Shown one piece after another: positions 26,455 through 34,639 of a stretch of DNA of 58,892 nt (its first letter is position 1; each line of letters begins with the position of its first letter). Made by a program: the position numbers and the translations under genes. The stretch is from NCBI GenBank assembly GCA_019239425.1, contig JAFAZX010000066.1, positions 1 through 58,892 of the forward strand, in the 5' to 3' direction. Under the pieces are notes generated by a model. The model was not told where the DNA came from, made no database searches, and saw only the letters and a program-made list of their open reading frames with translations. Origin of the DNA: Acidobacteriota bacterium (GTDB taxonomy: Bacteria > Acidobacteriota > Blastocatellia > Pyrinomonadales > Pyrinomonadaceae).

Positions 26455-26868
26455 GTGGCCGAGATCAAATACAGGACGGAACTCGGCGGCGTGGACTGGG
26501 CGCAGATGAAGGAGACGCTGGCCGCGGACGACTTCGACAACGGGCGCACGCCCGAGCAGTTGCGCGAGTCTTTCGAGGCGAGCTACGCGGCGGTGGTCGC
26601 GCACGACGGCGAGAAGATCGTCGGCACGGCGCGCGCGCTCTCCGACGGCGTCTGCAACGCCTACGTGATTGACGTGTGGACGCTCTCGCCTTACCGACGG
26701 CGCGGCATCGCGCGCAGGATGTTGGAGACGCTCGAAGCCAGTTTGGAGGGGCAGCACGTCTACCTCTTCACCGAAGACGTTCCGGACTTCTACAAGAGGC
26801 TCGGCTTCAAAGAGCACCCGACGGGGATGAGTAAGGTCGTGGGCGCTTGGCTGCGCAAGGAAGCTTGA
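26455..26868 (+). CDS. GNAT N-acetyltransferase
   Basis: 137 aa, GTG start. The acetyl-CoA binding segment is VIDVWTLSPYRRRGIARRML, with the conserved R/QxxGxG/A loop, and the C-terminal PDFYKRLGFKEHPTGM is typical. Small soluble acetyltransferase, substrate unknown. It is followed after 17 bp by the DUF3303 gene, so these and the NAT gene probably form an operon of small enzymes. Confidence 0.9.
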   Translation: MAEIKYRTELGGVDWAQMKETLAADDFDNGRTPEQLRESFEASYAAVVAHDGEKIVGTARALSDGVCNAYVIDVWTLSPYRRRGIARRMLETLEASLEGQHVYLFTEDVPDFYKRLGFKEHPTGMSKVVGAWLRKEA

Positions 26869-26885
26869 GGGGTGGGAGGCGTCGG

Positions 26886-27161
26886 ATGCTGTTCATGGTC
26901 ATCGAGCACTTCGGCGGGCGCGAGCGGGCGGCGGCCGTCTACCGGCGCTTCCGCGAGCGCGGGCGCATGGCGCCGGAGGGCTTGCGGTACGTCGGGAGCT
27001 GGGTCGAGCCGGACTTCGGCCGCTGCTTCCAGTTGATGGAGTGCGAAGACCCGAGCCTCCTCCGTGAGTGGGCCGCGCGCTGGGAGGACATCGTCGGGTT
27101 CGAGTTCGTGCCCGTCGTCACGTCCGCCGAGGCGGCCGAAGCCATCGCGCCGATGCTCTGA
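26886..27161 (+). CDS. DUF3303 family protein
   Basis: 91 aa. Recognised by MLFMVIEHF at the start, the RFRERGRMAPEGLRYVGSWV core and CFQLMECEDPSLLREWAARW. It looks like a ferredoxin-like alpha/beta barrel of the dimeric type that binds small molecules. Function unknown. Confidence 0.82.
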   Translation: MLFMVIEHFGGRERAAAVYRRFRERGRMAPEGLRYVGSWVEPDFGRCFQLMECEDPSLLREWAARWEDIVGFEFVPVVTSAEAAEAIAPML

Positions 27162-27176
27162 AGGTTGACCGAAGGG

Positions 27177-27965
27177 ATGGACGTCGCAGCCTACCTCGAA
27201 CGCATCGGCTACCGCGGCCCGCTCGCGCCGACGGCGGAGACCCTGCGCCGCCTGCACGTCGCGCACCTGCTCGCGGTGCCTTTCGAGAACCTGAGCATCC
27301 ACGCGGGCGAAAAGGTCGTGCTCGAAGACGGGGCGCTCTTCGAGAAGGTCGTCGCGCGCCGGCGCGGCGGCTTCTGCTACGAGCTGAACGGGCTGTTCGC
27401 GGCGCTGCTCGGGGCGCTCGGCTTTCGGGTCGAGATGCTCTCGGCAGAGGTGGCGCGGCGCGGGGGCGGCTTCGGGCCGGAGTTCGACCACATGGCGCTG
27501 CTGGTTAAACTCGAAGAGCGCTGGCTGGCCGACGTGGGCTTCGGCGACTCCTTCGTCGAGCCGCTGCGTTTGGACGCGCGCGCGGAGCAGGCGCAGGGCA
27601 CGCGCGCCTTCCGCATCGAAGAGGACGGCGAACGCCTCCTGCTGCTGCGCAGGGAGGCGGGCGGAGAGTGGGAGCCGGAGTACCGCTTCGGCCTTGAGCC
27701 GCACGTCTTCGGAGACTACGCGGGGATGTGCCACTTCCACCAGACCTCGCCCGAGTCTCACTTCACGCGCGCGCCGCTCTGCTCGCGCCTGACCGAAGAA
27801 GGCCGGCTCACGCTAAGCGGGCTGCGCCTCATCACAACGCAGGGCGGCGCGAAATCGGAGCGCGAACTCGCGGGCGACGAAGAGTACGCCGCCGCCCTGC
27901 TCGAACACTTCGGCATCCGCATGCGCGCCCGCCGCCCGAACACTACCGACACGGGAGCCGGGTAA
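27177..27965 (+). CDS. nat: Arylamine N-acetyltransferase
   Basis: 262 aa from ATG 27177; the upstream TTG at 27165 has no ribosome site. The catalytic triad is visible: Cys67 in RRGGFCYELN, His105 in FDHMALLV and Asp119 in LADVGFG. The fold transfers acetyl groups from acetyl-CoA to aromatic amines and hydrazines. PFENLSIHAG and the RRGGFC box are family hallmarks. Full length for bacterial NATs (about 270). Confidence 0.94.
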   Translation: MDVAAYLERIGYRGPLAPTAETLRRLHVAHLLAVPFENLSIHAGEKVVLEDGALFEKVVARRRGGFCYELNGLFAALLGALGFRVEMLSAEVARRGGGFGPEFDHMALLVKLEERWLADVGFGDSFVEPLRLDARAEQAQGTRAFRIEEDGERLLLLRREAGGEWEPEYRFGLEPHVFGDYAGMCHFHQTSPESHFTRAPLCSRLTEEGRLTLSGLRLITTQGGAKSERELAGDEEYAAALLEHFGIRMRARRPNTTDTGAG

Positions 27966-27983
27966 CCGCCATAGGAGAACGAT

Positions 27984-28319
27984 ATGGGCTTGTTTTCAAC
28001 GAAGTGCGGCAAGTGTGGGAGCAAAGAGCACGACACTAGCGATTGCCCCCACGGATTCTTCTCATCCGAATGTAGGAAGTGCGGAAGCAAGAATCATGCG
28101 ACGAGTGACTGTCCCCACGGACTCTTTTCGTCTGAGTGCGGCAGGTGTGGAAGCAAGGATCACGCAACCAGCGATTGTCCGCATGGGCTCTTCTCCTCCG
28201 AGTGCGGGAGGTGTGGGAGTAAAAATCACGCAACCAGTGATTGCCCACATGGTCTTTTCTCGTCCGAATGTAGGAAGTGCGGGAGCAAAGACCACGCTAG
28301 CAGTGACTGCCCGCATTGA
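27984..28319 (+). CDS. Protein of five tandem CCHC zinc knuckles
   Basis: 111 aa after AGGAGAACGAT. The whole chain is five near-identical 22-residue units of the form GLFSSECRKCGSKNHATSDC plus PH. Each has Cys-x2-Cys-x4-His-x4-Cys, the exact spacing of retroviral-type zinc knuckles that bind single-stranded RNA or DNA. Nothing else is present. Such pure arrays are rare in bacteria. The units are about 66 nt long and differ mostly by synonymous changes. It lies at the left edge of the one-strand cassette-like region. Confidence 0.85.
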   Translation: MGLFSTKCGKCGSKEHDTSDCPHGFFSSECRKCGSKNHATSDCPHGLFSSECGRCGSKDHATSDCPHGLFSSECGRCGSKNHATSDCPHGLFSSECRKCGSKDHASSDCPH

Positions 28320-28356
28320 CGAGGCCACGAGTATAACTTTTGGTATGCAAGAGCCG

Positions 28357-28392
28357 GCCAGACAACGGCCTGCACCTGACAGCCGACACGAT
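28357..28392 (+). repeat. Left half of an attC-like site
   Basis: GCCAGACAACGGCCTGCACC and the following TGACAGCCGACAC match the left arm of the attC sites further on. No right arm follows; the next gene starts at 28430. It is probably a truncated or eroded site. Confidence 0.45.
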
Positions 28393-28429
28393 GACTTTAA
28401 AGTGCGAGTAGTTCAAGGGGGAACAGGTT

Positions 28430-29326
28430 ATGTGTGAGGTAAAGAGAGTTCTGGCGCTGGCGCTCTGCGTGGCGGTGGCGGCTCAAGGCGGTTTGGCCCG
28501 GGGCTGGCAGAGTGTGGCCGCCGGGCCGCCGCAGGCGGAGGCGCGGGTGGACGTGGGCGGCCGGCGTCTGAACATTAAATGCTCCGGGGTGGGCGCGGTC
28601 GGCGCCCCCACCGTCATACTGGAATCGGGGTTCGGGAATTCTTCGGGAGTCTGGGAAAGGGTTCAGCCGGAGGTGGCGAAGTTCGCGCGCGTCTGCTCCT
28701 ACGACCGCGCCGGCCTCGGCGGGAGCGACCCGGCGCCGACGCCCCGCACCGTCGTCGCCGTGACCGAAGACCTGCACGCGCTGCTGACGAACGCGAAGGT
28801 GCCCGGCCCGTACGTGCTGGTCGGGCACTCGCTCGGCGGCCTCCTGGCGCGGCTCTACGCCAGCTACTACCCGTCGGAGGTGGCCGGCATGGTCTTGGTC
28901 GATTCGGCGCACGAAGACGAGGCGGATCGCGGCGTCGCGCTCATCCCTCCCGACACGCTGAAGGCGATGCTGAAGGCGGCCAAGCCCTCGGACTTGGTCG
29001 TCAGCCACCCGAACGAGAGCCTCGACCTCTGCTCGATGCGGGCGCTGATGGAGGCGCTGAACTGGCACGCGGACATCCCCCTGGTCGTGCTGACGCAGGG
29101 GGTGCCTTACAGGGCCGAGGATTATGCCAACCCGGCGCTGGCGCCCAAGTACTACCAGCTCCACCTGGAGATGCAGCGAGACCTCGTGGGCCGCTCGCCG
29201 CGGGGGCGGCAGGTCATCGCCGAACGGAGCGGGCACTTCATCCACCAGGATCAGCCGGAGCTGGTCGTGAACGCGATCCGCCAGGTGTTCGAAGAAGTTA
29301 AGTCTAAGAACAGCGGCCACAGGTAG
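28430..29326 (+). CDS. Secreted alpha/beta hydrolase
   Basis: 298 aa. Signal peptide (VLALALCVAVAAQGG). Alpha/beta hydrolase core: VILESGFGN, SYDRAGLGGSD, nucleophile Ser134 in VGHSLGGLLARLYA, acid in MVLVDSAHEDE or later, and His in ERSGHFIHQDQP. Similar to exported esterases of acidobacteria and actinobacteria. It lies between a left half and a right half (GTTAGGC at 29330) of attC-like sequence, which suits a captured cassette. Confidence 0.88.
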   Translation: MCEVKRVLALALCVAVAAQGGLARGWQSVAAGPPQAEARVDVGGRRLNIKCSGVGAVGAPTVILESGFGNSSGVWERVQPEVAKFARVCSYDRAGLGGSDPAPTPRTVVAVTEDLHALLTNAKVPGPYVLVGHSLGGLLARLYASYYPSEVAGMVLVDSAHEDEADRGVALIPPDTLKAMLKAAKPSDLVVSHPNESLDLCSMRALMEALNWHADIPLVVLTQGVPYRAEDYANPALAPKYYQLHLEMQRDLVGRSPRGRQVIAERSGHFIHQDQPELVVNAIRQVFEEVKSKNSGHR

Positions 29327-29329
29327 GGC

Positions 29330-29336
29330 GTTAGGC
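29330..29336 (+). repeat. attC right-end core, GTTAGGC
   Basis: GGGCGTTAGGCGCGG four bases after the hydrolase stop matches the conserved right end (GTTRRRY) of integron attC sites. No matching left arm is seen next to it. Confidence 0.4.
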
Positions 29337-29364
29337 GCGGCAACGGTCGGAGTAGCGGAGGCAC

Positions 29365-29754
29365 ATGGGCAAGCGCATCTATGAAGTTGACGGCCGCGAC
29401 TCGACGACGTTTGAAGAGTTCGCCGCCGACTTTACCGAGAGGCTGAGTCTGGAGATAGACTGGGGCGGCAACCTGGACGCCTTCAATGACATCCTGCACG
29501 GCGGGTTCGGCACGCCCGAGGAGGGCTTCGTCCTGGTCTGGAAGAATTCCGCCTTGTCGAAGGAGCGGCTGGGGTATCCTGAAACAATCAAGTGGCTCGA
29601 AGAGCGCATGCGGCGCTGCCACCCGTTGAGCGTCGAACATCTCAGACAGAGGCTCGCGCTCGCGCGGCAGGAGAAGGGCGAAACACTTTTCGACACCCTT
29701 GTCGGCATCATCACCGACAAAGATCACCGGGGTATTGAATTGAGGCTCGAATGA
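29365..29754 (+). CDS. Barstar-like protein (barnase inhibitor family)
   Basis: 129 aa. The family is read from IYEVDGRDSTTFEEFAADFT, GGNLDAFNDILHGGFGTPEE and FVLVWKNSALSKERLG. Barstar blocks the RNase barnase by covering its active site; the NLDAFND stretch contains the conserved contact region. No ribonuclease gene lies nearby, so this is an orphan immunity-type gene, common in cassette arrays. It is bounded by attC half-sites. Confidence 0.9.
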   Translation: MGKRIYEVDGRDSTTFEEFAADFTERLSLEIDWGGNLDAFNDILHGGFGTPEEGFVLVWKNSALSKERLGYPETIKWLEERMRRCHPLSVEHLRQRLALARQEKGETLFDTLVGIITDKDHRGIELRLE

Positions 29755-29765
29755 TTAGCGGGTGC

Positions 29766-29778
29766 GCCTAACGACGGC
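29766..29778 (+). repeat. attC left-end core, GCCTAAC
   Basis: GCGCCTAACGACGGCC matches the left end of the attC sites downstream (RYYYAAC plus GACGGC). The next gene starts at once (ATG 29780), so the rest of the site is absent. Confidence 0.45.
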
Positions 29779-29779
29779 C

Positions 29780-30334
29780 ATGTTAAGTTATAAGGTTGAC
29801 GACGAGACGGAGCTGAGGCTGATCGAGCCGCGCCACGCGGAGCGTCTGGACGCTTTGATCGAGCGGAACCGGGAGCACATCAGAGAGTGGTCGCCGTGGT
29901 TTAAGGACGACCGCTCCGTCGAGAACACGCGGAGCTTCATCAGGCGCAACCTGTCGAAGCTCGCCGCCGACGAGGGGTTCGCTCTCGCCATCTGGCACCG
30001 GGGCGAGATGGCCGGGCAGATCGAGTACAACTATTTCGACTGGGCCAACCGGAGGACGGAGCTTGGCTACTGGCTCGGGGCGTCTTTTCAAGGCAGAGGG
30101 CTCGCGACGAACTCCTGCCGGGCGCTGATCGATTACGCGTTCGCCGAGCTGAAGCTGAACCGCGTGGAGATGCGCTGCGGCGTCGAGAATGTAAGGAGTC
30201 GGAGAATCCCCGAGAGGCTGGGGTTCAAAGAGGAGGGCGTCGTCCGGCAGGCGGAATGGCTCCACGGCCGCTTCGTCGACATGGTGATTTACGGGATGCT
30301 GGCGAGTGAGTGGCCGGCCAACCACAGGTCGTAG
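29780..30334 (+). CDS. GNAT N-acetyltransferase, RimJ/RimL type
   Basis: 184 aa from ATG 29780. Conserved segments: ELRLIEPRHAERLDALIERN, IEYNYFDWANRRTELGYWLG, the coenzyme loop SFQGRGLATNS and KLNRVEMRCGVENVRSRRIP. This group acetylates ribosomal protein N-termini or, in some members, antibiotics. The start codon follows directly on an attC half-site. Substrate unknown. Confidence 0.9.
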   Translation: MLSYKVDDETELRLIEPRHAERLDALIERNREHIREWSPWFKDDRSVENTRSFIRRNLSKLAADEGFALAIWHRGEMAGQIEYNYFDWANRRTELGYWLGASFQGRGLATNSCRALIDYAFAELKLNRVEMRCGVENVRSRRIPERLGFKEEGVVRQAEWLHGRFVDMVIYGMLASEWPANHRS

Positions 30335-30394
30335 TGGGCGTCAGCCGCCCGGCAATTCTGGAATACCGACTGGAAGGAAGAAGAAGCAGACCGT

Positions 30395-31042
30395 ATGTCA
30401 AAACGTGAACGCGCGCTCGTGTTGCTGCCGGCCCTGTGGCTGCTCCTCACCCTTTCGCCCGCGGCGGCCTACTCGGGGCAGGAGGCCAAGCCCTCGTTCG
30501 AGGCCCTGCTCGAACGGGTCAAGAAGGGCGACCCGTCCGCCGACTTCACCGCCCTGCGGCTGGCCTACGCGGACGACCCACCCAGAGACGCGGAGGGCGC
30601 CGACCCGGACGCCAGTCGGGCGATGTTCGCCGCGCTGCGCGAGAAGAAGTACGGCAGGGCCCTCGAATACGCCGAGAAGATCATGAAGGGCAACTACGTG
30701 GACATCGACGCCCACGTCGTCGCCTCGGCGGTCTACAAAGAGAAGGGGGACGCGGAGCAGGAGAAGTTCCACCGCTACGTCGCCGAAGGGCTGATCAGAT
30801 CGATCCTCAATTCCGGCGACGGCAAGAGCCAGGAGACGGCCTTCACCGTCATCTCGACGGAGGAGGAGTACGTCGTCCTGAAGGTCTACGGCCTGAGGCC
30901 CGGGTCGCAGTCGCTGCTGGAGGCGAAAGGCCACCACTACGACCGTCTGGACGCCGTCAACCCGAAGACGAACGAGAAGGTGACGCTCTACTTCAACATC
31001 GACCGGCCTTACGGTGAGCTTGAGAAAATCTTCAAGAAGTAA
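30395..31042 (+). CDS. Secreted DUF4919 protein
   Basis: 215 aa. Signal peptide (LVLLPALWLLLTLSPAAAY). Family recognised from DFTALRLAYADDPPRDAEG, KGNYVDIDAHVVASAVY, FHRYVAEGLIRSILNSGDGK, FTVISTEEEYVVL and TLYFNIDRPYGELEK. Full length. Function unknown; found in Bacteroidota and acidobacteria. Between it and the next gene lies only 72 bp. Confidence 0.87.
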   Translation: MSKRERALVLLPALWLLLTLSPAAAYSGQEAKPSFEALLERVKKGDPSADFTALRLAYADDPPRDAEGADPDASRAMFAALREKKYGRALEYAEKIMKGNYVDIDAHVVASAVYKEKGDAEQEKFHRYVAEGLIRSILNSGDGKSQETAFTVISTEEEYVVLKVYGLRPGSQSLLEAKGHHYDRLDAVNPKTNEKVTLYFNIDRPYGELEKIFKK

Positions 31043-31114
31043 GCGGCCCCGCTCGAACAGTTCGTACGGCGCGAGTACCCGAGCTTCTTCAAAGAGTGAC
31101 GCGAGGTCTTTAAG

Positions 31115-31678
31115 ATGGTAGCCGCGCTGAAACTCCCGTACGCGTTCGACCCGGCGGCCCTGCGCGCAGACCTCCGCGCGGTCGGGGCGGACGAGTGGGT
31201 GCCGCACTTCAACCAGCAGTATTACGAGGGCGGCTGGAGCGGCGTGGCCCTGCGCGCGAACGGCGGCGCGTCCTCCCGACTGCTCCCAGACCCCGCGCGG
31301 CGTTTGACCTACGACGACACGCCCCTGCTGGACAGGTGCCCCTATTTTCGGGAGGTGCTGCGCGCCTTCGAGTGCCCTCTGGAATCGGTGAGGCTCCTGC
31401 GGCTCGGGGCCGGCTCGCGCATCCTCGAGCACAGGGACTTCGACCTCGGCTTCCGCTACAACACCGTCCGCGTGCACGTGCCGGTCTTGACCAACCCCGA
31501 GGTGGAGTTCTACCTCGACGGCGAGCGGGTCTCGATGGCCGAAGGCGAGACCTGGTACTTAGACCTGAGCCTGCCTCACCGCGTCTCGAACGGGGGGGCG
31601 AGCGACCGAATCCACCTGGTCATAGACTGCGTCGTCAACGAATGGGTCAGGGGGCTGCTCGGGAACACCGAGAGGTGA
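31115..31678 (+). CDS. Aspartyl/asparaginyl beta-hydroxylase-like protein
   Basis: 187 aa. Matches PF05118: DRCPYFREVLRAFECPLESV, metal-binding ILEHRDFDLGFRYNTVRVHV, FYLDGERVSMAEGETWYLDL and the second His in LSLPHRVSN, with RIHLVIDCVVN closing the barrel. It is a cupin-fold, iron(II)/2-oxoglutarate type oxygenase. The target is unknown. A second copy of the same family lies at 35650. Confidence 0.88.
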   Translation: MVAALKLPYAFDPAALRADLRAVGADEWVPHFNQQYYEGGWSGVALRANGGASSRLLPDPARRLTYDDTPLLDRCPYFREVLRAFECPLESVRLLRLGAGSRILEHRDFDLGFRYNTVRVHVPVLTNPEVEFYLDGERVSMAEGETWYLDLSLPHRVSNGGASDRIHLVIDCVVNEWVRGLLGNTER

Positions 31679-31681
31679 GAG

Positions 31682-31987
31682 ATGACGTCTGGCGAACCGG
31701 TTGCTAACGGGCGTGTATGGATGAAGCGCGTCGGGTGGTCACTCCTCGGCGGGCTGTTCATTCAATTCATACTCCACGGTTTGGCAGAGTTTTTTAACTC
31801 AACGCTGCTCAGGGACATCCTGTTTCTGCCGGGGTGGGTGCTCGTCTACGCCGGCCGGAGTTCAGAGCCGACGTGGGGCGCTTTCATCGTGGTACTAATC
31901 AACGTCGTGATCTACGCGCCCGTGGTCTACTTTCTGCTGTACCGGCGGTTCGAGTCGGAGAAGGTCGTCGGCATCCGCGGCGAGTGA
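31682..31987 (+). CDS. Small membrane protein
   Basis: 101 aa, three bases after the hydroxylase stop. Two or three membrane helices: WSLLGGLFIQFILHGLAEFF, LFLPGWVLVYAG and FIVVLINVVIYAPVVYFLLY. Unknown family. Tight spacing suggests it shares a message with the hydroxylase, and it may have been captured with it. Confidence 0.75.
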   Translation: MTSGEPVANGRVWMKRVGWSLLGGLFIQFILHGLAEFFNSTLLRDILFLPGWVLVYAGRSSEPTWGAFIVVLINVVIYAPVVYFLLYRRFESEKVVGIRGE

Positions 31988-31990
31988 CGT

Positions 31991-32566
31991 ATGCCCAGAA
32001 AATCGGAACCGCCCCCCAAAGTCTTCGTGGCCCTCCTGCGCGGCATCAACGTCGGCGGCAAGAACATGATTCGCATGAGCGCGCTGAAAGAGAGCTTCGA
32101 GGGGATGGGCTTCGGCGACGTGACCACCTACATCAACAGCGGGAACGTCGTCTTCAGAACTCAGGAAGGCGACGCCCGGAAGCTGGAAAGAGACATCGAA
32201 GGAGTGCTGTCGAAGGAGCACGGGCTCGACTGCAAGGTCGTCGTCAGGAGCTTCGCAGAGATGGCCGGGCTGTTGAAGAGCCTGCCCGAAACCTGGGACG
32301 GCGACCCGCTCCGGAAGTACAACGTGATCTTCCTCAGACACTCGGTCGACGACGAGAACATCTTGAACGAGTTGGAGCCCGAGGGAGAGGTCGAGCAGGT
32401 AGTTTATCTCCCGGGCACCCTCCTGTGGTCGGCGCGGGTAAGCGACATCGGCCGCACCAGCTTTCATAAGCTGCCGGGCCGGAAGCTCTTTCAGGAGATG
32501 ACCGTGAGGAACACCAACACGACCAGAAAGCTGTACGAGCTGATGAAGAACCTGGCCGGGGCTTGA
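31991..32566 (+). CDS. DUF1697 family protein
   Basis: 191 aa. The family start FVALLRGINVGGKNMIRMSA and the core FGDVTTYINSGNVVFRTQEG are unmistakable; later RKYNVIFLRH, LPGTLLWSARVSDIGRTSFH and TVRNTNTTRKLYEL follow. Members are common in integron cassettes. No biochemical role is known. It starts 3 bases after the preceding stop. Confidence 0.93.
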   Translation: MPRKSEPPPKVFVALLRGINVGGKNMIRMSALKESFEGMGFGDVTTYINSGNVVFRTQEGDARKLERDIEGVLSKEHGLDCKVVVRSFAEMAGLLKSLPETWDGDPLRKYNVIFLRHSVDDENILNELEPEGEVEQVVYLPGTLLWSARVSDIGRTSFHKLPGRKLFQEMTVRNTNTTRKLYELMKNLAGA

Positions 32567-32581
32567 TACGGGGTTGACGTG

Positions 32582-32929
32582 ATGACACCCATCTTCCACA
32601 TCACATCGCGCGCGGAGGCGGACGAGGCCGTGCGCGCGGGGACGTACGTGGCCGCCGGCTTCCGGCGGGAAGGCTTCATCCACTGCTCGTACGCGCGGCA
32701 GCTCACGCGCGTCGCGGACGCACGCTTCCGAGGCCGGCCTGACCTCGTGCTGCTTGAGATCGAAAGGGCGCGGGTGGGCTGTGAGGTGGTTGACGAGAAC
32801 CTGGAGGGCGGCACCGAACTCTTCCCGCACATCTACGGCCCGCTGCCGATGTCGGCGGTGACGGCCCTGTTCGATTTCCCGTGTCGGCCGGACGGAACCT
32901 TCGAGCTGCCCGAAGGAGTTCACTTATAA
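32582..32929 (+). CDS. DUF952 family protein
   Basis: 115 aa. Recognised by IFHITSRAEADEAVRAGTYV, GFIHCSYARQLTRVADARF, LVLLEIERARVGCEVVDENL and ELFPHIYGPLPMSAVTAL. The family is related in fold to RNA 2'-phosphotransferase/ADP-ribosyltransferase proteins, with the His of FIHCS conserved; activity unproven. GTG 32579 is an alternative start just before the ATG. Confidence 0.9.
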   Translation: MTPIFHITSRAEADEAVRAGTYVAAGFRREGFIHCSYARQLTRVADARFRGRPDLVLLEIERARVGCEVVDENLEGGTELFPHIYGPLPMSAVTALFDFPCRPDGTFELPEGVHL

Positions 32930-32944
32930 CGAAGGGCGGAATTC

Positions 32945-33772
32945 GTGAGCGGCGAGGGCGAAAAGCTAAAAGGAGTTTACGAGCACCTCTGGCTCGCTCA
33001 CCGCGGCGCAGGCTATGACAAGCTAGACCGGAGCTTGAACCCGCGCCCGCCGGAAATGCTCTACGACGTGGTCGGCGGCTTAAATCTCGCGGCCCACTCC
33101 GCGGTGCTCGACGTGGGCTGCGGCAAAGGAAATCATACCTGCGAGCTGGCGCGGCGGTTTAGCTTCCGGGTGACGGGCATTGACCCGGTGGATGCCAATC
33201 TGGGAATCGCACGCGACGCGGCGGCGCAGCAGGGTTTGGCCGGCCGAGTTGTTTTTGCGAAGGGGGGCATGGAGAGCGTCCCCTTCGAAGACGCGACCTT
33301 CGACCTCGCCTGGTGCCGGGACGTGCTGGTTCACGTCCGGGATTTACGGAGGGGCTTCGGCGAGTGCGGGCGCGTGCTCAGGCCCGACGGCTTCATGGTC
33401 GTCTTCACGACCTACGCGACCGAACGCATGGAGCCGAAAGAGGCCGCGCGTCTCTGCGACGCCCTGGGAATAGTGCCGGAGAACTTATCTCCGCCGTACG
33501 TCGAAGGCTGTTTCAGGGAGGCCGGGTGGCGAGCGATTTCGAGCGAGAAGATCGGCAGTGAGTTGATGCAATACTACGAAGAGCGCGACGGGCGTTGCGC
33601 CAGAGAGCTGATGCGTCTCGCGCGGATGCTGAGTGCCGAAGAGCGGTTCGTGGCGGAGCTGGGTGAGGCGAACTATCAGGTCACGTCGGCGCTGTATCAC
33701 TGGGTTATTTATCAACTGCTCGGCAAGCTGAGTTCGGTCATCTACACGCTGAGAAACACCAGACACGTTTAA
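32945..33772 (+). CDS. Class I SAM-dependent methyltransferase
   Basis: 275 aa, GTG start. Motif I is AVLDVGCGKGNHTCELA, motif II FRVTGIDPVDANLGIA, acidic loop GGMESVPFEDATFDLAWCRD and VLRPDGFMVVF. A UbiE/COQ5-like small-molecule methyltransferase fold; substrate unknown. The C-terminal 80 residues (MQYYEERDGRCARELMRLAR) are helical and specific to the subgroup. Confidence 0.92.
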   Translation: MSGEGEKLKGVYEHLWLAHRGAGYDKLDRSLNPRPPEMLYDVVGGLNLAAHSAVLDVGCGKGNHTCELARRFSFRVTGIDPVDANLGIARDAAAQQGLAGRVVFAKGGMESVPFEDATFDLAWCRDVLVHVRDLRRGFGECGRVLRPDGFMVVFTTYATERMEPKEAARLCDALGIVPENLSPPYVEGCFREAGWRAISSEKIGSELMQYYEERDGRCARELMRLARMLSAEERFVAELGEANYQVTSALYHWVIYQLLGKLSSVIYTLRNTRHV

Positions 33773-33839
33773 AGCGGCGCGTGCCCCCGCCCACTTGCCG
33801 GACGGGTCGCGCGGTCGGGCCTGTGCGAGAGGATAAGCG

Positions 33840-34631
33840 ATGACACCTGTCGGGGCTGTCGAAAGCCTTTGGCGCTACCCGGTCAAGAGCATGGGCGGCG
33901 AGCGAGTGGCCCGCGCGTTCGTGGGGTTCTCCGGCGTCTACGGCGACCGCTGCTACGCCTTCAGGAATTCGGAAGCGCGCAAGGGCTTCCCTTACCTGAA
34001 CGCCACCGCGGAACCGCGGATACTCGGCTTCCGCCCGCGGTTCCGCCACCCCGAGCGGGCCGCGCTGCCGCCGAACCTGGCCGAAGCGTCGAGCATCCCG
34101 CCCGGCGTCACGTACGCGAACGGCGACCCGGAGGACTTGGCGCTCGACGTCTTGACGCCGGCGGGCGAGGTCGTCGACGTCGAAGACCCCGCGCTCGTCA
34201 AGCTGCTCGGCGAAGGGCTCGACGAAAAGAACCGGCTCGCGCTCGTGCGGTCGGATCGCGCGCTGACCGACTGCCGCCCGGTCTCCCTCATCAGCCTGCA
34301 GACCGTCCGGCAGCTCGAAGGCGAGTTGGGCAGGCCCCTCGACAAGCGCCGCTTCCGCGCGAACGTCTACCTCGACCTGGCGTCGGGCGGGGGCTTCGAG
34401 GAGGACGCGCTCGTGGGCCGCAGGCTGCGCATCGGCCCGAGCGCTCTGGTCGCGGTGCTGGAGCGCGACCCGCGCTGTAAGATGGTCTCGCTCGACCCCG
34501 AGACGTGCGAACACGACCCCGATGTCTTACGCCTGGTCGCGCGCGCGCACGAAACCTATGCGGGCGTCTACTGCGCGGTGATGGTCGAAGGCATCGTGTC
34601 GGAAGGCGACCCGGTCGAAGTGCTGGACTGA
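33840..34631 (+). CDS. MOSC domain protein
   Basis: 263 aa. N-terminal beta-barrel (MOSC_N: ESLWRYPVKSMGGERVARAF, VYGDRCYAF) then the MOSC fold (DCRPVSLISLQTVRQLEGEL, RRFRANVYLD, ERDPRCKMVSLDPET). MOSC proteins bind sulfur and molybdenum cofactor derivatives; relatives include YiiM/YcbX and mARC. The cysteine in DPRCKM is the conserved one. Works with molybdenum enzymes or resistance to modified bases in other bacteria. Confidence 0.9.
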   Translation: MTPVGAVESLWRYPVKSMGGERVARAFVGFSGVYGDRCYAFRNSEARKGFPYLNATAEPRILGFRPRFRHPERAALPPNLAEASSIPPGVTYANGDPEDLALDVLTPAGEVVDVEDPALVKLLGEGLDEKNRLALVRSDRALTDCRPVSLISLQTVRQLEGELGRPLDKRRFRANVYLDLASGGGFEEDALVGRRLRIGPSALVAVLERDPRCKMVSLDPETCEHDPDVLRLVARAHETYAGVYCAVMVEGIVSEGDPVEVLD

Positions 34632-34639
34632 GTGACCCG

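Noticed and set aside
27984..28319. CRISPR-like spaced repeats
   Set aside because: The 66-nt units are contiguous, without spacers, and code for zinc knuckles with mostly synonymous differences.
30335..30394. attC site after the GNAT at 29780
   Set aside because: GTCAGCC near 30339 is too poor and no facing core was found.
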